The notes: a model not told the origin generated them from the letters alone. A stretch of 64,000 nt of DNA from Micromonospora echinospora (GCF_900091495.1 NZ_LT607413.1:1364001-1428000); one strand, 5' to 3'; shown: positions 17,995 through 27,500, numbered from the stretch's first letter. Made by a program: numbers and translations.

Positions 17995-18050
17995 TGGTTG
18001 CAGGGGGCCCTTCCTACCGTTTTCTGGTGAGGAGGGGTCCCCTGCAACCA
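17995..18050. terminator. Long hairpin downstream of cysN; dispersed repeat copy 1
   Basis: A 21-bp stem: left arm 17995-18015 (starting TGGTTGCAGGGGGCCC), right arm 18030-18050, 14-nt loop. The only two non-Watson-Crick positions are G:U wobbles. It starts 18 bp past the cysN stop. Arms and loop resemble those of the elements at 32115-32160 and 40500-40559. It probably terminates the cys transcript. Confidence 0.75.
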
Positions 18051-18067
18051 CTGGTGGTTCGGGTGGT

Positions 18068-19363
18068 TCAGGTGGTTTCGACGATCATGGCGGCGGCGAC
18101 GGTACGGTTGGTGGCTTCGTCGATGATGATGAACCCGCCCGTGGTGCGGTTACGGCGGTACTCGTCAGCGAGCAATGGCACCGTGGTCCGCAACCGGACC
18201 CGACCGATCTCGTTGAGTTTCAACTCGGTCGCGGTGTCGTCACGGTGCAGAGTGTTGACATCCAGGCGGTAGTGCAATCCCCGCACGATCGCCCGCGCGG
18301 TGCGGGTGGTGTGTTTGATGGTGTACCGGCCGCCGATCTGCAACGGTCGGGTCTCGTCCATCCAGCACACCATCGCTTCGATGTCCTGCGTCGGGGTGGG
18401 AGCGTTGTTCGGCCGGCAGATCATGTCCCCACGGGAGATGTCGATCTCATCGGTCAGGCGGACGGTGACGGACATCGGCGGGAACGCCTCCCCGACCGGC
18501 CCGTCAGCGGTCTCCACCGACGCGATACGGGAGGTGAACCCCGACGGCAGAACCATCACCTCGTCACCCGGCTTCAACACCCCCGAGGAAACCTGCCCCG
18601 CGTAACCCCGGTAGTCGGTCACCGTCGTGGACTGGGGACGGATGACGTACTGCACGGGGAACCGGACGTCGACGAGGTTCCGGTCCGAGGCGATGTGCAC
18701 ATGCTCCAGGTGGTGCAACAACGAGGGGCCTTCGTACCAGGGGGTGTTCTCCGAGCGGGTGACGATGTTGTCGCCCTTCAACGCCGAGATCGGCACCACC
18801 GCGAGGTCGGGAACATCCAGTTTCGCGGCGAAGGCGGTGAACTCGTCGGCGATCTGCTCGAACACCTCCTGGGACCAGTCGACCAGGTCCATCTTGTTCA
18901 CACACAACACCAGGTGCGGGACGCGGAGCAGACTGCACAGGAACGCGTGGCGGCGGGACTGCTCGACCAGACCCTTCCGGGCGTCGACCAGAATCAACGC
19001 GAGGTCGGCGGTGGAGGCGCCGGTGACCATGTTCCGGGTGTACTGGGTGTGCCCGGGGGTGTCGGCGATGATGAACTTCCGCCTGGGGGTGGCGAAGTAC
19101 CGGTAGGCGACATCGATCGTGATGCCCTGCTCCCGCTCCGCCCGCAACCCGTCCGTCAACAGGGCGAGGTTCGTGTACTCGTCACCACGAGCAGCCGAAA
19201 CGGCCTCCACCGCCTCCAACTGATCCGTGAACAACGACTTCGTGTCATACAGCAGACGGCCGATGAGGGTCGACTTGCCGTCGTCGACGCTTCCGGCGGT
19301 GGCGAAGCGGAGCAGGTCCATCGGACGGGCCGAGGTCTCCGGGGCGATCGTCTCGGCACTCAT
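18068..19363 (-). CDS. cysN: Sulfate adenylyltransferase large subunit (GTPase)
   Basis: 431 residues. An elongation-factor-like GTPase that drives adenylyl sulfate (APS) formation together with CysD. G-box motifs are GSVDDGKST (about 24-32), DTPGH (about 108-112) and NKMD (about 168-171), followed by EF-Tu domain-2-like beta barrels. The length is that of a CysN without a fused APS kinase (CysC) domain; a separate APS kinase or reductase is not in the window. The ATG overlaps the cysD stop by one base. A strong hairpin follows the stop. Confidence 0.95.
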   Translation of the reverse strand: MSAETIAPETSARPMDLLRFATAGSVDDGKSTLIGRLLYDTKSLFTDQLEAVEAVSAARGDEYTNLALLTDGLRAEREQGITIDVAYRYFATPRRKFIIADTPGHTQYTRNMVTGASTADLALILVDARKGLVEQSRRHAFLCSLLRVPHLVLCVNKMDLVDWSQEVFEQIADEFTAFAAKLDVPDLAVVPISALKGDNIVTRSENTPWYEGPSLLHHLEHVHIASDRNLVDVRFPVQYVIRPQSTTVTDYRGYAGQVSSGVLKPGDEVMVLPSGFTSRIASVETADGPVGEAFPPMSVTVRLTDEIDISRGDMICRPNNAPTPTQDIEAMVCWMDETRPLQIGGRYTIKHTTRTARAIVRGLHYRLDVNTLHRDDTATELKLNEIGRVRLRTTVPLLADEYRRNRTTGGFIIIDEATNRTVAAAMIVETT

Positions 19364-20274
19364 CAGAAGTAGCCCTCCCGCTTGCGGTCCTCCATCGCGG
19401 CCTCACTCACCCGGTCATCCCCCCGGGTCGCACCCCGCTCCGTGATCCGGGTCGCCCCGACCTCCTCGATCACCTTCTCCACCGTGTCCGCATCCGAGCG
19501 GACGGCAGCCGTGCACGACGCGTCACCCACCGTCCGGTAGCGGACGCGCACCTTCAGGCGCTCCTCCCCGGCCTTGGGTCGGATGAACTCGTTGACGGCG
19601 TACAACATGCCGTCCCGGTCGATGACCTCGCGTTCGTGGGCGAAGTAGATCGACGGCAGGGCGATCCGCTCCCGAGCGATGTAGTGCCACACATCCAACT
19701 CGGTCCAATTCGACAACGGAAACACCCGAATCGACTCACCCGGATGATGCCGACCGTTGTACAACGACCACAACTCCGGACGCTGATTCTTCGGATCCCA
19801 CTGCCCGAACTCATCCCGGAACGAAAACACCCGCTCCTTCGCCCGCGCCTTCTCCTCATCCCGACGCGCCCCACCGAACAACGCATCAAACCGATGCTTC
19901 TCCACCGCGTCGAGGAGCACCGGCGTCTGGATCCGGTTGCGCAGCCCGTCCGGGCTCTCCCGCACCAGACCACGCTCCAGCGCCTCGGGGACGCTCGCCA
20001 CGATCAGGTGGAGACCCAGCTCGGCGACCCGCTGGTCGCGGTACTCCAGCACCTCGGAGAAGTTGTGACCGGTGTCGACATGCATCACCGGAAACGGAAT
20101 GCTCGCCGGAGCGAACGCCTTCTCCGCCAACCGGAGCATCACGATCGAGTCCTTACCCCCGGAGAAGAGCAGCACCGGCCGCTCCATCTCCGCCACCACC
20201 TCACGCATCACGAAGATGCTCTCCGCCTCCAACGCATCCAGATGGGAGACGCGGTAGGTCGCTGGTGCGGTCAT
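19363..20274 (-). CDS. cysD: Sulfate adenylyltransferase small subunit
   Basis: 303 residues of the PP-loop ATP pyrophosphatase family. The nucleotide-binding SGGKDS motif is at 38-43, and FGGARRDEEKARAKERVFSF with the C-terminal YRTVGDASCTAAV region are CysD signatures. It catalyses transfer of AMP from ATP to sulfate, with GTP hydrolysis by CysN. The cysN start overlaps its stop by one base, so the two are produced together. cysQ lies 73 bp upstream on the same strand, completing a sulfate-activation operon. Confidence 0.95.
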   Translation of the reverse strand: MTAPATYRVSHLDALEAESIFVMREVVAEMERPVLLFSGGKDSIVMLRLAEKAFAPASIPFPVMHVDTGHNFSEVLEYRDQRVAELGLHLIVASVPEALERGLVRESPDGLRNRIQTPVLLDAVEKHRFDALFGGARRDEEKARAKERVFSFRDEFGQWDPKNQRPELWSLYNGRHHPGESIRVFPLSNWTELDVWHYIARERIALPSIYFAHEREVIDRDGMLYAVNEFIRPKAGEERLKVRVRYRTVGDASCTAAVRSDADTVEKVIEEVGATRITERGATRGDDRVSEAAMEDRKREGYF

Positions 20275-20347
20275 GACGCGGGCTCGATTCGTGCGGATCG
20301 GCTCATGGATTCCAGACCTTTCCGGTCGGACACCTCAGGAAGTCGGG

Positions 20348-21181
20348 TCAGGCTACCCCGGAATGCCTCTGCAACGCTGCAAGCAACCGGCTGGCGAGAT
20401 CCTTGCGGCAGACCAGCAGGTCGGGCAGGCGCGGATCCGCCTCGTTGTATTTCAGCGCAGATCCGTCAATCCGGGAAGCGTGGAGCCCGGTGGCCGTCGC
20501 CACAGCGACCGGGGCGGCCGAGTCCCACTCGTACTGCCCTCCGGCGTGGATGTACGCGTCCACCTCACCGGTCACCACCGCCGCGATCTTCGCCCCCGCC
20601 GACCCCATCGGCACCAACTCCGCACCGACGTCCTCGGCCAGGTCGGTCAGGAAGACCGGTGGGCGGCTCCGGCTCGCCGCCAGCCGGAGCGTCCGGCCCC
20701 GCGCGGTCGCCGCTTCCACCGTCATCGGCGGGTACGCCGGCGGCTGGTCGGTGCCGAGCACCCGGTGCTGCGCCGGCAGCGCCACCGCCCCACCGACCAG
20801 CTTGTGCGGGGTGGAGCCGTTCCGGGCCCAGAGCGCCACGTGCACCGCCCAGTCCGAACGGCCCTCCTCGGAGAACTCCCGGGTTCCGTCCAGCGGGTCG
20901 ATGATCCACACTCGGTCGGCGGTGAGTCGGGAGACCGCCTCCGTGCTCACCTCGGCCGCCCAGGCCATCCGGGAACCCTCGTCCTCCTCGGAGAGCACCG
21001 CGTCCGCCGGGCGCCAGCGGGCCAGTTCGGTACGGATCAGGTCGTGCGAGACCTTGTCCCCGGCCGCCTTCAACGCTCCCTGGTCGGTGAAGCCCATCTC
21101 GCCCCGGAGGTCCAGCAGAGCCTGCCCGGCTCGTGCCGCCAACCAGCGGGCGAACGCACCGTCGATCATCGGAGGACTCAT
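20348..21181 (-). CDS. cysQ: 3'(2'),5'-bisphosphate nucleotidase / IMPase-family protein
   Basis: 277 residues from the ATG at 21181 (GGGAGTG upstream). Metal-binding motifs of the inositol-monophosphatase superfamily are intact: EED at about 65-67, DPLDGT at 95-100 and EWDSAAP in the C-terminal half. In sulfate operons this enzyme removes 3'-phosphoadenosine 5'-phosphate or regulates PAPS level, and its position directly upstream of cysD-cysN supports that role. Some mycobacterial CysQ enzymes also hydrolyse inositol and fructose phosphates, so substrate breadth is open. Confidence 0.88.
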   Translation of the reverse strand: MSPPMIDGAFARWLAARAGQALLDLRGEMGFTDQGALKAAGDKVSHDLIRTELARWRPADAVLSEEDEGSRMAWAAEVSTEAVSRLTADRVWIIDPLDGTREFSEEGRSDWAVHVALWARNGSTPHKLVGGAVALPAQHRVLGTDQPPAYPPMTVEAATARGRTLRLAASRSRPPVFLTDLAEDVGAELVPMGSAGAKIAAVVTGEVDAYIHAGGQYEWDSAAPVAVATATGLHASRIDGSALKYNEADPRLPDLLVCRKDLASRLLAALQRHSGVA

Positions 21182-21255
21182 GCCACACTCCCGTTCGGGC
21201 CACGCCAAAGCCGCAGACTACCGGCCGTCGGGACGCTCACCGGCACGCCCCGCCC

Positions 21256-21846
21256 TCAACCGCCGTGGTAGGCGTTCTGGGTCCACTCGACGCCCCGGGT
21301 GATGACCGACTCCACCGCGTCCGCCGCCCGGTCGACCAGGAACTCCAGCTCCTTGCGCTCGACGCCGGAGAAGTCGGACAGGACGTAGTCGGCCGGATCC
21401 TGCCGCCCCGGTGGGCGGCCGATACCGAAGCGCACCCGGACGTAGTCCTTGGTGCCCAGCGACTTCGTCATCGAGCGCAGGCCGTTGTGGCCTCCTTCGC
21501 CGCCACCGCACTTCACCCGCAGCTGGCCGTAGCCGATGTCGAGCTCGTCGTGCACGGCGACGACCTGCGCCGGGGGAATCTTGTAGAACTGGGTCAGCGC
21601 GGCGACCGGGCCACCGGAGAGGTTCATGTACGTCAACGGCTTGGCCAGCACGAGCCGCGGCCCGCCGAACCCGAGCCGCCCCTCGGCGACGTCGGCCACC
21701 GCCCGGCGGTGCCGCCCGAACTTCCCGCCCGCCCGACCGGCGAGCAGGTCGGCCACCATGAAACCGACGTTGTGCCGGTGACCGGCGTACTCCCGGCCCG
21801 GGTTACCCAGGCCGACCACCAGCCACGGCCGGTCCTCGTCCGTCAC
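21256..21846 (-). CDS. pth: Peptidyl-tRNA hydrolase
   Basis: 196 residues from the GTG at 21846. It releases tRNA from peptidyl-tRNA that drops off ribosomes. Signatures are [11 protein letters not shown] (about 10-20), catalytic His near 25 in [16 protein letters not shown], the catalytic-Asp-bearing HDELDIGYG, and [12 protein letters not shown]. The length is standard for bacterial Pth. It follows the bL25 gene by 118 bp with a hairpin between them, a gene order also found in mycobacteria. Confidence 0.96.
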   Translation of the reverse strand: MTDEDRPWLVVGLGNPGREYAGHRHNVGFMVADLLAGRAGGKFGRHRRAVADVAEGRLGFGGPRLVLAKPLTYMNLSGGPVAALTQFYKIPPAQVVAVHDELDIGYGQLRVKCGGGEGGHNGLRSMTKSLGTKDYVRVRFGIGRPPGRQDPADYVLSDFSGVERKELEFLVDRAADAVESVITRGVEWTQNAYHGG

Positions 21847-21916
21847 GTTCCGCCCTTTCCGTCCCGACAGCCACACCCACGTTCCCCGTCCGGCGGTTCC
21901 GCTGGCCGTGATACGC

Positions 21917-21953
21917 CGACAGGCGCCCCCGAAGCGATCGGGGACGCCTGTCG
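21917..21953 (-). terminator. Hairpin between rplY and pth
   Basis: CGACAGGCG (21917-21925) pairs with CGCCTGTCG (21945-21953), with an inner CCCCG/CGGGG stem after one mismatch. It lies just past the rplY stop and could partly terminate the transcript before pth. Confidence 0.6.
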
Positions 21954-21964
21954 CACGGCTTCGA

Positions 21965-22654
21965 TCAGGCCTCGGTGCGCGCCTCGGCCGGGGTCTCCTC
22001 GCCCTCGGCGGCCGGGGTCTCGGCACCCTCGGCGGCCTCGCCCTCGACGACCTCGGCCTCCTCGGCCGCCGTCTCGACCTCGGGCAGGGTCGCCTCGAGC
22101 TGCTCGGCGGTCGGCGCGGCGGTCACCGCGGCGACCGACATCTCCGGGTCGGCGGCCAGCTCGACACCGGCCGGCAGCTCGACGTCGGCGGCGGTGACCT
22201 GGTTGCCGGCCTCCAGACCCTCGATGGACGCCTCCAGGTGGTCCGGGACCTTGGTGGCCTCGGCGGTCACGGTGAGGGTGTCGTGGTCGTGCACGATCAG
22301 GGTGTCCCGCGCCGCCTCACCGGTCAGCTGCACCGGCACCTCGACGGTGACCTTCTCGCCCCGACGGACCAGCAGCAGGTCGACGTGCTCGAAGGTGTCC
22401 TTGATCGGGTCACGCTGGATCGCCTTCGGCAGGGCGAGCACCTGGGTGCCGTCGCTGACCTCGATGGCGAAGAGCTGGTTGGCGCCACCCTTGCGGATCG
22501 CCGCGGCGAACTCGCGAGCCGGGAGCGCGATGTGCTTGGGCTTCTCGCCGTGGCCGTACAGCACGGCGGGCACCTTGCCGGCCCGGCGGGTACGACGGGC
22601 ACCACCCTTGCCGAACTCGGTACGGGGCTCGGCGCTGATCTTTACCTCGGACAC
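21965..22654 (-). CDS. rplY: 50S ribosomal protein bL25 (CTC form)
   Basis: 229 residues from the GTG at 22654 with AGGAG 6-7 bp upstream. The N-terminal 5S-rRNA-binding domain ([35 protein letters not shown]) is followed by the C-terminal beta domain of the longer CTC/TL5-type proteins. The tail is very acidic and Ala/Glu-rich (from about 190), as commonly seen in actinobacterial bL25. It probably stabilises the central protuberance of the large subunit. It is followed by pth on the same strand. Confidence 0.95.
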   Translation of the reverse strand: MSEVKISAEPRTEFGKGGARRTRRAGKVPAVLYGHGEKPKHIALPAREFAAAIRKGGANQLFAIEVSDGTQVLALPKAIQRDPIKDTFEHVDLLLVRRGEKVTVEVPVQLTGEAARDTLIVHDHDTLTVTAEATKVPDHLEASIEGLEAGNQVTAADVELPAGVELAADPEMSVAAVTAAPTAEQLEATLPEVETAAEEAEVVEGEAAEGAETPAAEGEETPAEARTEA

Positions 22655-22967
22655 GGGGAAACTCCTGAATGCGTTCGCTGCGGCGGCTTTTAGTCGTCTG
22701 GCGGTGCTGGGGCGAGGGGCTCGCTGGGGCGCATGAGTCGGAACGACTGCCCGGAGCACCGCGTCGATGACGGTGCCTCCGTGCGGCGCTTCTCAGCGGC
22801 CCGCAGGGCACCCTCGCCGTGGCAACCGCACTAGTCTACCCGAGCGCATTCCGCGCCCTTCACCAGTCCCCGCACATCACCGCCCCGCCGGCCTCCGGCC
22901 GGCGGGGAACAGCGACGCGACGTGGGCCGCACCGGCGGCGGAGCCCCGTGCCCCGCCGCCGCGAGGG
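22655..22967. other. Intergenic region between prs and rplY
   Basis: 313 bp. It contains the prs terminator (22883-22907) and the upstream region of rplY. I see no gene; in mycobacteria a lipoprotein gene (lpqT) sits at this place, and nothing comparable is present here. Confidence 0.6.
22883..22907 (-). terminator. GC-rich hairpin downstream of prs
   Basis: CCCCGCCGGCC (22883-22893) and GGCCGGCGGGG (22897-22907) form a perfect 11-bp stem with a 3-nt loop, 61 bp past the prs stop. Confidence 0.7.
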
Positions 22968-23948
22968 TCAGCTCAGCCCACCGAAGAGGGTGGTCACCGA
23001 CCCGTCGTCGAAGACCTCCCGGATGGCCCGGGCCAGCAGCGGCGCGATCGACAGGACGGTGATCTTGTCGAGCTGCTTCTCCGGCGGCAGCGGCAGCGTG
23101 TTGGTCACCACCACCTCGCTGATCGGGCTGTTCTTCAGCCGCTCGGTGGCCGGGTCGGAGAGCAGGGCGTGCGTGGAGGCGACGATGACGTCGGCGGCGC
23201 CCGACTCCTGGAGGATGTCGGCCGCCTTGGCGATCGTGCCACCGGTGTCGATCATGTCGTCGACGATCAGGCAGACCCGGCCCTCGACGTCACCGACCAC
23301 CCGGTTCGCCACCACCTGGTTCGGCTTCAGCGGATCCCGGGTCTTGTGGATGAAGGCCAGCGGGCAGCCGCCCAGCCGGTCGGTCCACCGCTCCGCCACA
23401 CGCACCCGGCCGGAGTCCGGCGCGACCACGGTCATCGGCCGGCCCGCGTACTTGCGCTCGACGTACTCGGCGAGGATGTCCATCGCGAAGAGGTGGTCCA
23501 CCGGGCCGTCGAAGAACCCCTGGATCTGCGCGGTGTGCAGGTCGACGGTGAGGATCCGGTTGGCCCCCGCTGTCTTGAGCAGGTCGGCGATCAGCCGGGC
23601 CGAGATCGGCTCCCGTCCCCGGTGCTTCTTGTCCTGCCGCGCGTACGGGTAGAACGGCAGCACGACGGTGATCCGCTTGGCCGACCCGCGTTTCAGCGCG
23701 TCGACCATGATCAGGGTCTCCATGACCCAGGTGTTGACGCCGTGTGTCACGGACTGCACGACGAACGCGTCCGACCCACGTACCGAATCCTTGTACCGTA
23801 CGAAGATCTCGCCGTTGGCGAATTCGTACGCGTCGGCGGGAGTCGGCGCGACGCCGAGCACCTCACCGATCTCCCTGGCCAACTCCGGAAAGCCGCGTCC
23901 GGAGAAGAGCATCATGCTCTTGCGGTTTTCGGCGACGATGCTGCCCAT
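22968..23948 (-). CDS. prs: Ribose-phosphate pyrophosphokinase
   Basis: 326 residues. It makes PRPP from ribose 5-phosphate and ATP for nucleotide, His and Trp synthesis and, in actinomycetes, for decaprenyl-phosphoryl arabinose. Signatures are FSGRGFPELAREIGEVLG at the N-terminus, the catalytic-loop region YPYARQDKKHRGREPISA, and the PRPP-binding VCLIVDDMIDTGGTI loop. It lies 37 bp downstream of glmU on the same strand, so both sugar-nucleotide precursors are likely made from one transcript. Confidence 0.96.
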   Translation of the reverse strand: MGSIVAENRKSMMLFSGRGFPELAREIGEVLGVAPTPADAYEFANGEIFVRYKDSVRGSDAFVVQSVTHGVNTWVMETLIMVDALKRGSAKRITVVLPFYPYARQDKKHRGREPISARLIADLLKTAGANRILTVDLHTAQIQGFFDGPVDHLFAMDILAEYVERKYAGRPMTVVAPDSGRVRVAERWTDRLGGCPLAFIHKTRDPLKPNQVVANRVVGDVEGRVCLIVDDMIDTGGTIAKAADILQESGAADVIVASTHALLSDPATERLKNSPISEVVVTNTLPLPPEKQLDKITVLSIAPLLARAIREVFDDGSVTTLFGGLS

Positions 23949-23985
23949 GGCCCGTCTGCTCCCGTGGGTAGGTGGTGATCCGGGA

Positions 23986-25512
23986 CTACTCGGTTGCAGT
24001 ATCTACCTCGCCGACGGCCGCTCGAACCGGCTCGGCACCGCCGTGGATTGCCTCACCCCCGCGCGCCCCCGACGGCTGTCCGGAAGCACCCTCCGTGGCC
24101 CGCCGTGCGGCTTCTGCGGCGGCCGTCCCGCCCCGGCGCATCTCCACCCAGCCCTCGATGTTGCGCTGCCGTGCCCGGGCCACCCCCAGCGCCCCCGGCG
24201 GCACGTCCTTGTCGATCACCGAGCCGGCGGCGGTGTACGCGCCGTCGCCCACCTCGACCGGGGCGACGAACATGTTGTCCGCCCCGGTCCGCGCGTGGCT
24301 GCCGATCACGGTGCGGTGCTTGTTCACCCCGTCGTAGTTCACGAAGACCGTCGCCGCGCCGATGTTGCTCTGTTCGCCGATGGTGGCGTCCCCGACGTAG
24401 GTCAGGTGCGGCACCTTGGAGCCGGCCCCGATCTCGGAGTTCTTCACCTCGACGAAGGTGCCCACCTTGGCCTTCTCCGCCAGCCTCGCCGCCGGGCGCA
24501 GGTACGCGTACGGGCCGACGCTGGCCCGGGGGCCGACCTCGGCGCCCACCGCGTGGCTGCGCACCACCGTCGCGCCCGCGCCGACCACGGTGTCCTCCAG
24601 CGTGACGTCCGGCCCGACCAGCGCACCGGCCCCGACCACGCTCGTGCCCTTGAGCTGGGTGTTCTGGTCGACCACCGCGTCCCGCTCCAGGGTGACCGTC
24701 ACGTCGATCCAGGTGGTCTCCGGGTCGAGCAGGCTGACACCCGTGCGCATCCAGTCCTCGTTGACCCGGTCCCGCAGCAGCCGGCGCAGTCCGGCCAGCT
24801 CGACCCGGTCGTTGCAGCCCAGGGTCTCGGTGTGGTCGGCGGCGACGTGCACCGCCACCGGCTCCCCGGCCGAGGCGAAGAGCCCGAAGACGTCGGTGAG
24901 GTACTCCTCGCCCTGGTCGTTGTCGGTGGAGAGCTTGCCGAGCGCGTCCCGCAGCCGCACCACGTCGAAGGCGTAGATGCCGGCGTTGATCTCCCGGACG
25001 GCCCGCTCCTCGGCGGTGGCGTCCCGTTCCTCGACGATCCGCTCCAGGCGGCCGGCGGAGTCGCGGACGATCCGTCCGAGGCCGGTCGGGTCGGGCACCT
25101 CGGCGGCCAGCACGGTCGCTGCCGCACCCGCCTCCTCGTGTGCCCCGACCAGCTCCGCCACCGTCTGCGGCCGGAGCAGCGGCACGTCGCCGTTGATGAC
25201 GACCACCGTGCCGGTCGCGTCGGGCACCGCCTCCAGCGCGATGCGCACGGCGTGCCCGGTGCCCAGCTGCTGGGCCTGGAGGACCGGGGTCGCCTCCGGG
25301 GCGACGTCGGCCAGGTGCGCCCGGACCTGGTCCGCGCCATGCCCGACCACGACGACCGTGCGTTCCGCGCGCAGTGGCGCGGCGGCGGTCAGGACGTGGC
25401 CGAGGAGGGTGCGACCCAGGAGCGGGTGCAGCACCTTGGGCAACGCCGACTTCATCCGCTTGCCCTCACCAGCGGCGAGCACGACAACGATGCGGGGGTG
25501 CGGCTGGGACAC
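23986..25512 (-). CDS. glmU: Bifunctional N-acetylglucosamine-1-P uridyltransferase / GlcN-1-P acetyltransferase
   Basis: About 508 residues from the GTG at 25512; a longer in-frame ATG start at 25572 is possible but adds unconserved sequence. The N-terminal uridyltransferase half shows VVLAAGEGKRMKS (about 9-21) and the NGDVPLL motif. The C-terminal half carries hexapeptide repeats of a left-handed beta helix and the acetyltransferase motif LTYVGDATIGEQSNIGA. It produces UDP-GlcNAc for peptidoglycan. A low-complexity tail of about 50 residues, as in other actinobacterial GlmU proteins, ends the protein. tRNA-Gln lies 74 bp upstream on the same strand. Confidence 0.95.
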   Translation of the reverse strand: MSQPHPRIVVVLAAGEGKRMKSALPKVLHPLLGRTLLGHVLTAAAPLRAERTVVVVGHGADQVRAHLADVAPEATPVLQAQQLGTGHAVRIALEAVPDATGTVVVINGDVPLLRPQTVAELVGAHEEAGAAATVLAAEVPDPTGLGRIVRDSAGRLERIVEERDATAEERAVREINAGIYAFDVVRLRDALGKLSTDNDQGEEYLTDVFGLFASAGEPVAVHVAADHTETLGCNDRVELAGLRRLLRDRVNEDWMRTGVSLLDPETTWIDVTVTLERDAVVDQNTQLKGTSVVGAGALVGPDVTLEDTVVGAGATVVRSHAVGAEVGPRASVGPYAYLRPAARLAEKAKVGTFVEVKNSEIGAGSKVPHLTYVGDATIGEQSNIGAATVFVNYDGVNKHRTVIGSHARTGADNMFVAPVEVGDGAYTAAGSVIDKDVPPGALGVARARQRNIEGWVEMRRGGTAAAEAARRATEGASGQPSGARGGEAIHGGAEPVRAAVGEVDTATE

Positions 25513-25585
25513 GACGAATGCTCCCGTCGGCAGTCGGACAGTCTGCGGCCATGCTATCCACGCATCAACCACTCATGTGTACAAG

Positions 25586-25656
25586 CTCCCGGGAGAGGAC
25601 TCGAACCCCTACAATCAGGACCAAAACCTGACGTCCTGCCATTAGACGACCCGGGA
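25586..25656 (-). tRNA. tRNA-Gln (anticodon TTG)
   Basis: Read on the minus strand, the 71-nt sequence folds as a cloverleaf. The acceptor stem TCCCGGG pairs with CCCGGGA, the anticodon stem TCAGG/CCTGA encloses TTTTGGT giving anticodon TTG, and the T arm is AGGGG-TTCGAGT-CCTCT. The discriminator base is G and no CCA is encoded. It reads CAA (and CAG by wobble) codons. Confidence 0.95.
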
Positions 25657-26153
25657 AGGTCTAAAGCAGACAAGAGTCCGCAGGCGCAACGCTCCCTACA
25701 CCTTAGCGCCCCGGCTGCGGATGCTCATCGCTCATTCCCACCCGGATCCGATCTTCCCGTCGGGCCGCCCCGCCCGCGACCCGGACGACGTCCTGCGGTC
25801 CCACCACCTCCCGAACCCCGACGCCGCCCCGCCGACGCCCGCCCTCGCGACCGGGGCGTCCTTCCGCGTGGCGAACCGGGGACGGGCCAGGACCACCAAA
25901 CCGCGTAAACCGGCCGCCGGGCGGTAAACCGAGCGGTGTCACCTGGCCGTGCCTGGCAGTATTGCCGGGTGACAGAGGGCAACGGGGGCACATTCGGGCG
26001 GCCGAGGGGCACCGCCGACAGGCACCGTCCGGGTACGGTCGGATCTTCCAGGACCGTGATCCGGACGGGCGCCAGCGGGGCGAGCGCGTGAGCACGCACA
26101 GCGGAGGCTCCGTTCCACGACAGGGCGTCACCGAGCGTCCGCGAGGTGATGAC
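25657..26153. other. Intergenic region upstream of TetR gene
   Basis: 497 bp between tRNA-Gln (leftward) and the TetR gene (rightward). It must hold both promoters. A 68-codon open frame at 25721-25927 has no ribosome binding site or recognisable motif, and the extended frame from 25962 lacks support compared with the start at 26154. Nothing else is evident. Confidence 0.5.
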
Positions 26154-26843
26154 ATGGCGAGCGTCTCCGGCGGCGACGGCGGTACAGGCCGGCGGCGGTC
26201 CGTCCCGGCAGCCGCGACGAAACCGGCGTCCCGGGTGCGGATGCCCGCGGCCCAGCGCCGGGAGCAGCTCATCTCGATCGCGCGGCAGATCTTCGCCGAA
26301 CGCGGGTTCGACGCGACCTCGATCGAGGAGGTGGCGGCCCGCGCGAAGGTCTCCAAGCCGGTGGTCTACGAACACTTCGGCGGCAAGGAGGGCCTGTACG
26401 CGGTGGTGGTGGACCGCGAGGTCACCGCCCTGCTGGACCGGATCACCACCGCACTGACCGCCGGCCACCCCCGTGAGCTGCTGGAACAGGCGGCGATGGC
26501 GCTGCTCGGCTACATCGAGGAGGACGCCAGCGGCTTCCGGGTGCTGGTCCGGGAGTCACCGCTGCTCTCTGCCACGGGAAACTTCAGCAGCGTGCTCAAC
26601 GACGTCGCGCACCAGGTGGAGCACATCCTCGGGGCCGAGTTCAAGAGCCGGGGGTACGACCCGAAGCTGGCGGAGCTGTACTCGCAGGCGCTGGTGGGCA
26701 TGGTGGCGCTGACCGGCCGCTGGTGGCTGGAGGTGCGCAAGCCACGCAAGGAGACGGTGGCCGCGCACCTGGTCAACCTGGCCTGGAACGGTCTGTCCCA
26801 CCTGGAGGCGAAGCCGGGGATGATCACCGTCCGCAGCCGGTGA
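26154..26843 (+). CDS. TetR-family transcriptional regulator
   Basis: 229 residues from the ATG at 26154, which has GAGGTG 5 bp upstream; earlier in-frame starts give an unlikely N-terminus. A ~30-residue basic tail precedes the TetR N-terminal domain (QRREQLISIARQIFAERGFD, then ATSIEEVAARAKVSKPVVYE and HFGGKEGLY). The ligand domain contains ESPLLSATGNFSSVLNDVAH. It corresponds in position to the TetR gene next to glmU in mycobacteria (Rv1019). Its targets are not visible here; no operator palindrome was found immediately upstream. Confidence 0.9.
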   Translation: MASVSGGDGGTGRRRSVPAAATKPASRVRMPAAQRREQLISIARQIFAERGFDATSIEEVAARAKVSKPVVYEHFGGKEGLYAVVVDREVTALLDRITTALTAGHPRELLEQAAMALLGYIEEDASGFRVLVRESPLLSATGNFSSVLNDVAHQVEHILGAEFKSRGYDPKLAELYSQALVGMVALTGRWWLEVRKPRKETVAAHLVNLAWNGLSHLEAKPGMITVRSR

Positions 26844-26891
26844 GGGGCCCTACGGCACCTCCCGCATCTGGCACCGGATCGGCTTCGCGCC

Positions 26892-26924
26892 ACCGCCGGC
26901 GTACCACGTGGCCGTGCCGGCGGT
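26892..26924. terminator. Hairpin between convergent TetR and DUF4383 genes
   Basis: ACCGCCGGC (26892-26900) pairs perfectly with GCCGGCGGT (26916-26924), loop 15 nt, in the 89-bp gap between the TetR stop and the DUF4383 stop. Confidence 0.6.
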
Positions 26925-26932
26925 ACGGACCC

Positions 26933-27403
26933 TCAGCGGGGACGGGTGATGAGGTGGCTCCGCTGGTGCCGTTCGGTCTCGGCTTGCTCGGGCGGGCCGA
27001 CCTTGTCGTAGAGACCGGTGGCGAGGAGCAGCAAGCCGAAGATCATCGACACGACGACGGTGGACATCGAGAAGTTCAGGAAGTTCGCGTCGGTCTGGAG
27101 CACGCTCATCATCGCCACGCCGGTGACCATGAAGACCACCCCGGCGGTCAGGTTCATGTAGTGGCCGAGGTTGCTCCGGCGGGACGCCCCGATCAGCAGC
27201 ACGATGCCGAAGACCACCGAGGCCAGCGAGAAGGCCAGGTTGGTGCGCAGCCCGAGGACCCAGTCGCTGCCCCGGTCGAAGAGCGGCTCGCCCCACGTCT
27301 GCACGACGCCCCAGACGCCGAAGATCAGGATGTAGAGACCGACCAGGCCGGCGAAGGCCCGGTAGAGCGGGCGTGCCGGATGGTTGACCGGGAAGTGCGG
27401 CAT
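26933..27403 (-). CDS. DUF4383 membrane protein, copy 1
   Basis: 156 residues from the ATG at 27403, preceded by GGAGGAGGG. The N-terminal signature PHFPVNHPARPLYRAFAGLV and four hydrophobic helices match the DUF4383 family of small four-helix actinobacterial membrane proteins. Function is unknown. It is a tandem paralogue of the gene at 27501-27956, which shares the VNHPARP start, the QTD.N.xNFS motif and the terminal LY/MYxKVG stretch. Confidence 0.85.
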   Translation of the reverse strand: MPHFPVNHPARPLYRAFAGLVGLYILIFGVWGVVQTWGEPLFDRGSDWVLGLRTNLAFSLASVVFGIVLLIGASRRSNLGHYMNLTAGVVFMVTGVAMMSVLQTDANFLNFSMSTVVVSMIFGLLLLATGLYDKVGPPEQAETERHQRSHLITRPR

Positions 27404-27500
27404 GACACCCTCCTCCGAATCCGGGAGCAATCTCCCGGATTGTCACCCGGATCGGGGGATGGTGTCCGACGAACCGCCGAGACCGGCGCCGGAATCGGCC

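Larger units (their letters stand above)
17690..18067. other. Intergenic region between LacI and cysN
   Basis: 378 bp without a gene. It contains the palindromic operator at 17747-17764, a half-site (GTGCGCATGACCA, 17902-17914) matching the same motif, and the long hairpin repeat at 17995-18050. The remainder shows nothing recognisable. Confidence 0.7.

Noticed and set aside
25721..25927. 68-codon open frame between tRNA-Gln and the TetR gene
   Set aside because: No ribosome binding site, Pro/Arg-rich translation and no recognisable motif.
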